DNA of 6,310 bases, from contig URYV01000095.1 in NCBI GenBank assembly GCA_900552285.1, positions 1-6,310 of the forward strand. Direction: 5' to 3'. The notes under the pieces are model-generated. The model searched no databases. It saw nothing but the letters and a program-made list of their open reading frames with translations, and was not told the origin of the DNA. Both the position numbers and the translations under genes were made by a program. This stretch comes from an uncultured Oscillospiraceae bacterium. Its GTDB lineage: Bacteria; Bacillota; Clostridia; Oscillospirales; Acutalibacteraceae. Positions 5,680-6,310 of the stretch are shown here, in pieces (within the stretch, counting starts at the first letter, position 1; each line of letters begins with the position of its first letter).

Positions 5680-6310
5680 GTGAAAATGAAAAAATTGTGG
5701 AAAAAGGCGGCGGCTCTGTTTACGGCGGCTTGCCTGACGGCGGCCTGCTGTCCGGCCTTTTCGGCGGCGGAAGAAAGCAGCGGTAAGGCGAGCGCGGCTC
5801 TTGCCTCCTTTAAGGCCGACGGCGATGTTCTTGTAAACAAGCGTTCCGACGGCGAAAAGCTTCATATCGGCGGGGCGAGAGAAAGCCGCTCGGCCGTGGC
5901 GATAAACGGCAGCGGCTTTGCAAGCTTTGATGTTTCGACTCTTGCCGCCGACGGATTTACCGCCTTTGTGGGACTTGACGAGACGTCGGGCGCCGCCGCA
6001 AAGGCCAAATTCTTTGTCGAGGCCGATGGAAAGCAAATTGCCGCCTCCTCCGAGCTGTCAAAGGATAAGCTTGAAAAGCTTGAGGCCGCACTTCCCTCGG
6101 GAACAAAGACGGTCACTCTTAAAACCGAGGGCGACGGACTTGCCGTTTTCGGCGACGCGGCGGTTACTTTCCCGTTCTCCCATTCGGGCTATGTGGACAT
6201 GACCACCCTTTCCCCGCGGCAGGTCATAAACGATTCCGACAATCCCGTCAAGATAAATTCCGACATAAAAATCGGCTCCGAGAGCTTTGACAAGGGTTTT
6301 GCGGTCTATC
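5680..6310 (+). CDS. Secreted NPCBM-module protein, 3' end outside the window
   Basis: The frame is open from the GTG at 5680 to the window end: 210 complete codons, with the stop not seen. Residues 1-30 form a signal peptide: Lys-rich start (KMKKLWKKAA), an Ala/Leu/Cys-rich core and a likely cleavage after SAA (30). A weak TAAC motif (20-23) lacks the Leu expected at -3 of a lipobox, so a lipoprotein is less likely. Residues about 49-166 resemble an NPCBM fold (SFDVSTLAADGFTAFVGLDE, then FFVEADGKQIAASS and TKTVTLKTEG) but lack the closing DWxDAR-type motif. A second module opens at about 170 (YVDMTTLSPRQV, KIGSESFDKGFAVY), parallel to the opening of the GH36 protein's CBM51 (YYDLADLDYN, LSVGGQTVKTNNGFSVVP). 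NPCBM modules usually sit on secreted glycosidases, so a catalytic domain may lie downstream; none is visible and the enzyme class cannot be named. It is the next unit after a terminator and has its own promoter. Confidence 0.8.
   Translation, partial: MKMKKLWKKAAALFTAACLTAACCPAFSAAEESSGKASAALASFKADGDVLVNKRSDGEKLHIGGARESRSAVAINGSGFASFDVSTLAADGFTAFVGLDETSGAAAKAKFFVEADGKQIAASSELSKDKLEKLEAALPSGTKTVTLKTEGDGLAVFGDAAVTFPFSHSGYVDMTTLSPRQVINDSDNPVKINSDIKIGSESFDKGFAVY

Noticed and set aside
5737..5751. Lipoprotein signal (lipobox) in the third protein
   Set aside because: The TAAC motif has Thr instead of Leu at -3. A normal signal-peptidase site (SAA) follows a few residues later.
4294..6036. A 580-codon open frame on the reverse strand
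   Set aside because: It runs antisense through the GH36 catalytic region, the terminator, a promoter and the third gene. Its translation shows no recognisable domain. It is a by-product of C-ended codons on the + strand.

Overview
The window looks like part of a polysaccharide- or glycan-degradation region from a Gram-positive, strictly fermentative Clostridia-type bacterium, plausibly an uncultured Ruminococcaceae/Oscillospirales member from gut or rumen. The grounds are two sigma-A-type promoters, strong AGGAG-like ribosome binding sites, secreted multi-modular glycosidases, a type I-like dockerin, and GC-rich, C-ended codons between AT-rich intergenic gaps. The taxonomic placement is inference. 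All genes read on the + strand.

Layout. Bases 1-63 do not continue the gene that follows. They carry an in-frame stop and do not encode the conserved GH3 sequence expected there, so they look like a junction (contig-end chimera or rearrangement). Bases 64-1779 are a 5'-truncated family GH3 beta-glucosidase of BglX type, with both catalytic residues and the C-terminal fibronectin-III-like domain present. A 126-base gap holds a good sigma-A promoter and a strong ribosome binding site. Bases 1906-5475 encode a 1189-residue secreted enzyme: signal peptide, Ig-like module, NPCBM/CBM51, an unrecognised beta-rich region, an Ala/Thr linker, a GH36 alpha-galactosidase catalytic unit and a C-terminal dockerin. 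A strong intrinsic terminator follows at 5488-5528. A roughly 70-base AT-rich stretch without a clear signal leads to a second sigma-A promoter, a small leader hairpin touching the Shine-Dalgarno sequence, and the start (GTG, 5680) of a third secreted protein. That protein carries NPCBM-like modules and runs off the window at 6310.

How the genes fit together. The GH36 enzyme would be exported and, through its dockerin, docked onto a cohesin-bearing scaffold or cell-surface protein, where it would remove terminal alpha-galactose (or alpha-GalNAc). Its CBM51-type module belongs to a family known to bind galactose and blood-group A/B glycans. The GH3 enzyme would hydrolyse beta-linked oligosaccharides. 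The third protein repeats the NPCBM theme and is probably another surface or secreted glycosidase or adhesin. Each promoter-bearing gap suggests separate transcription units with a shared theme rather than one tight operon.

No wholly new biological system is visible. The points most worth a second look are the broken GH3 5' end, the dockerin-tagged CBM51-GH36 architecture, the unrecognised middle region of that protein, and the degenerate first NPCBM copy in the third gene. No tRNA, rRNA, CRISPR array, insertion sequence or integration site was seen.
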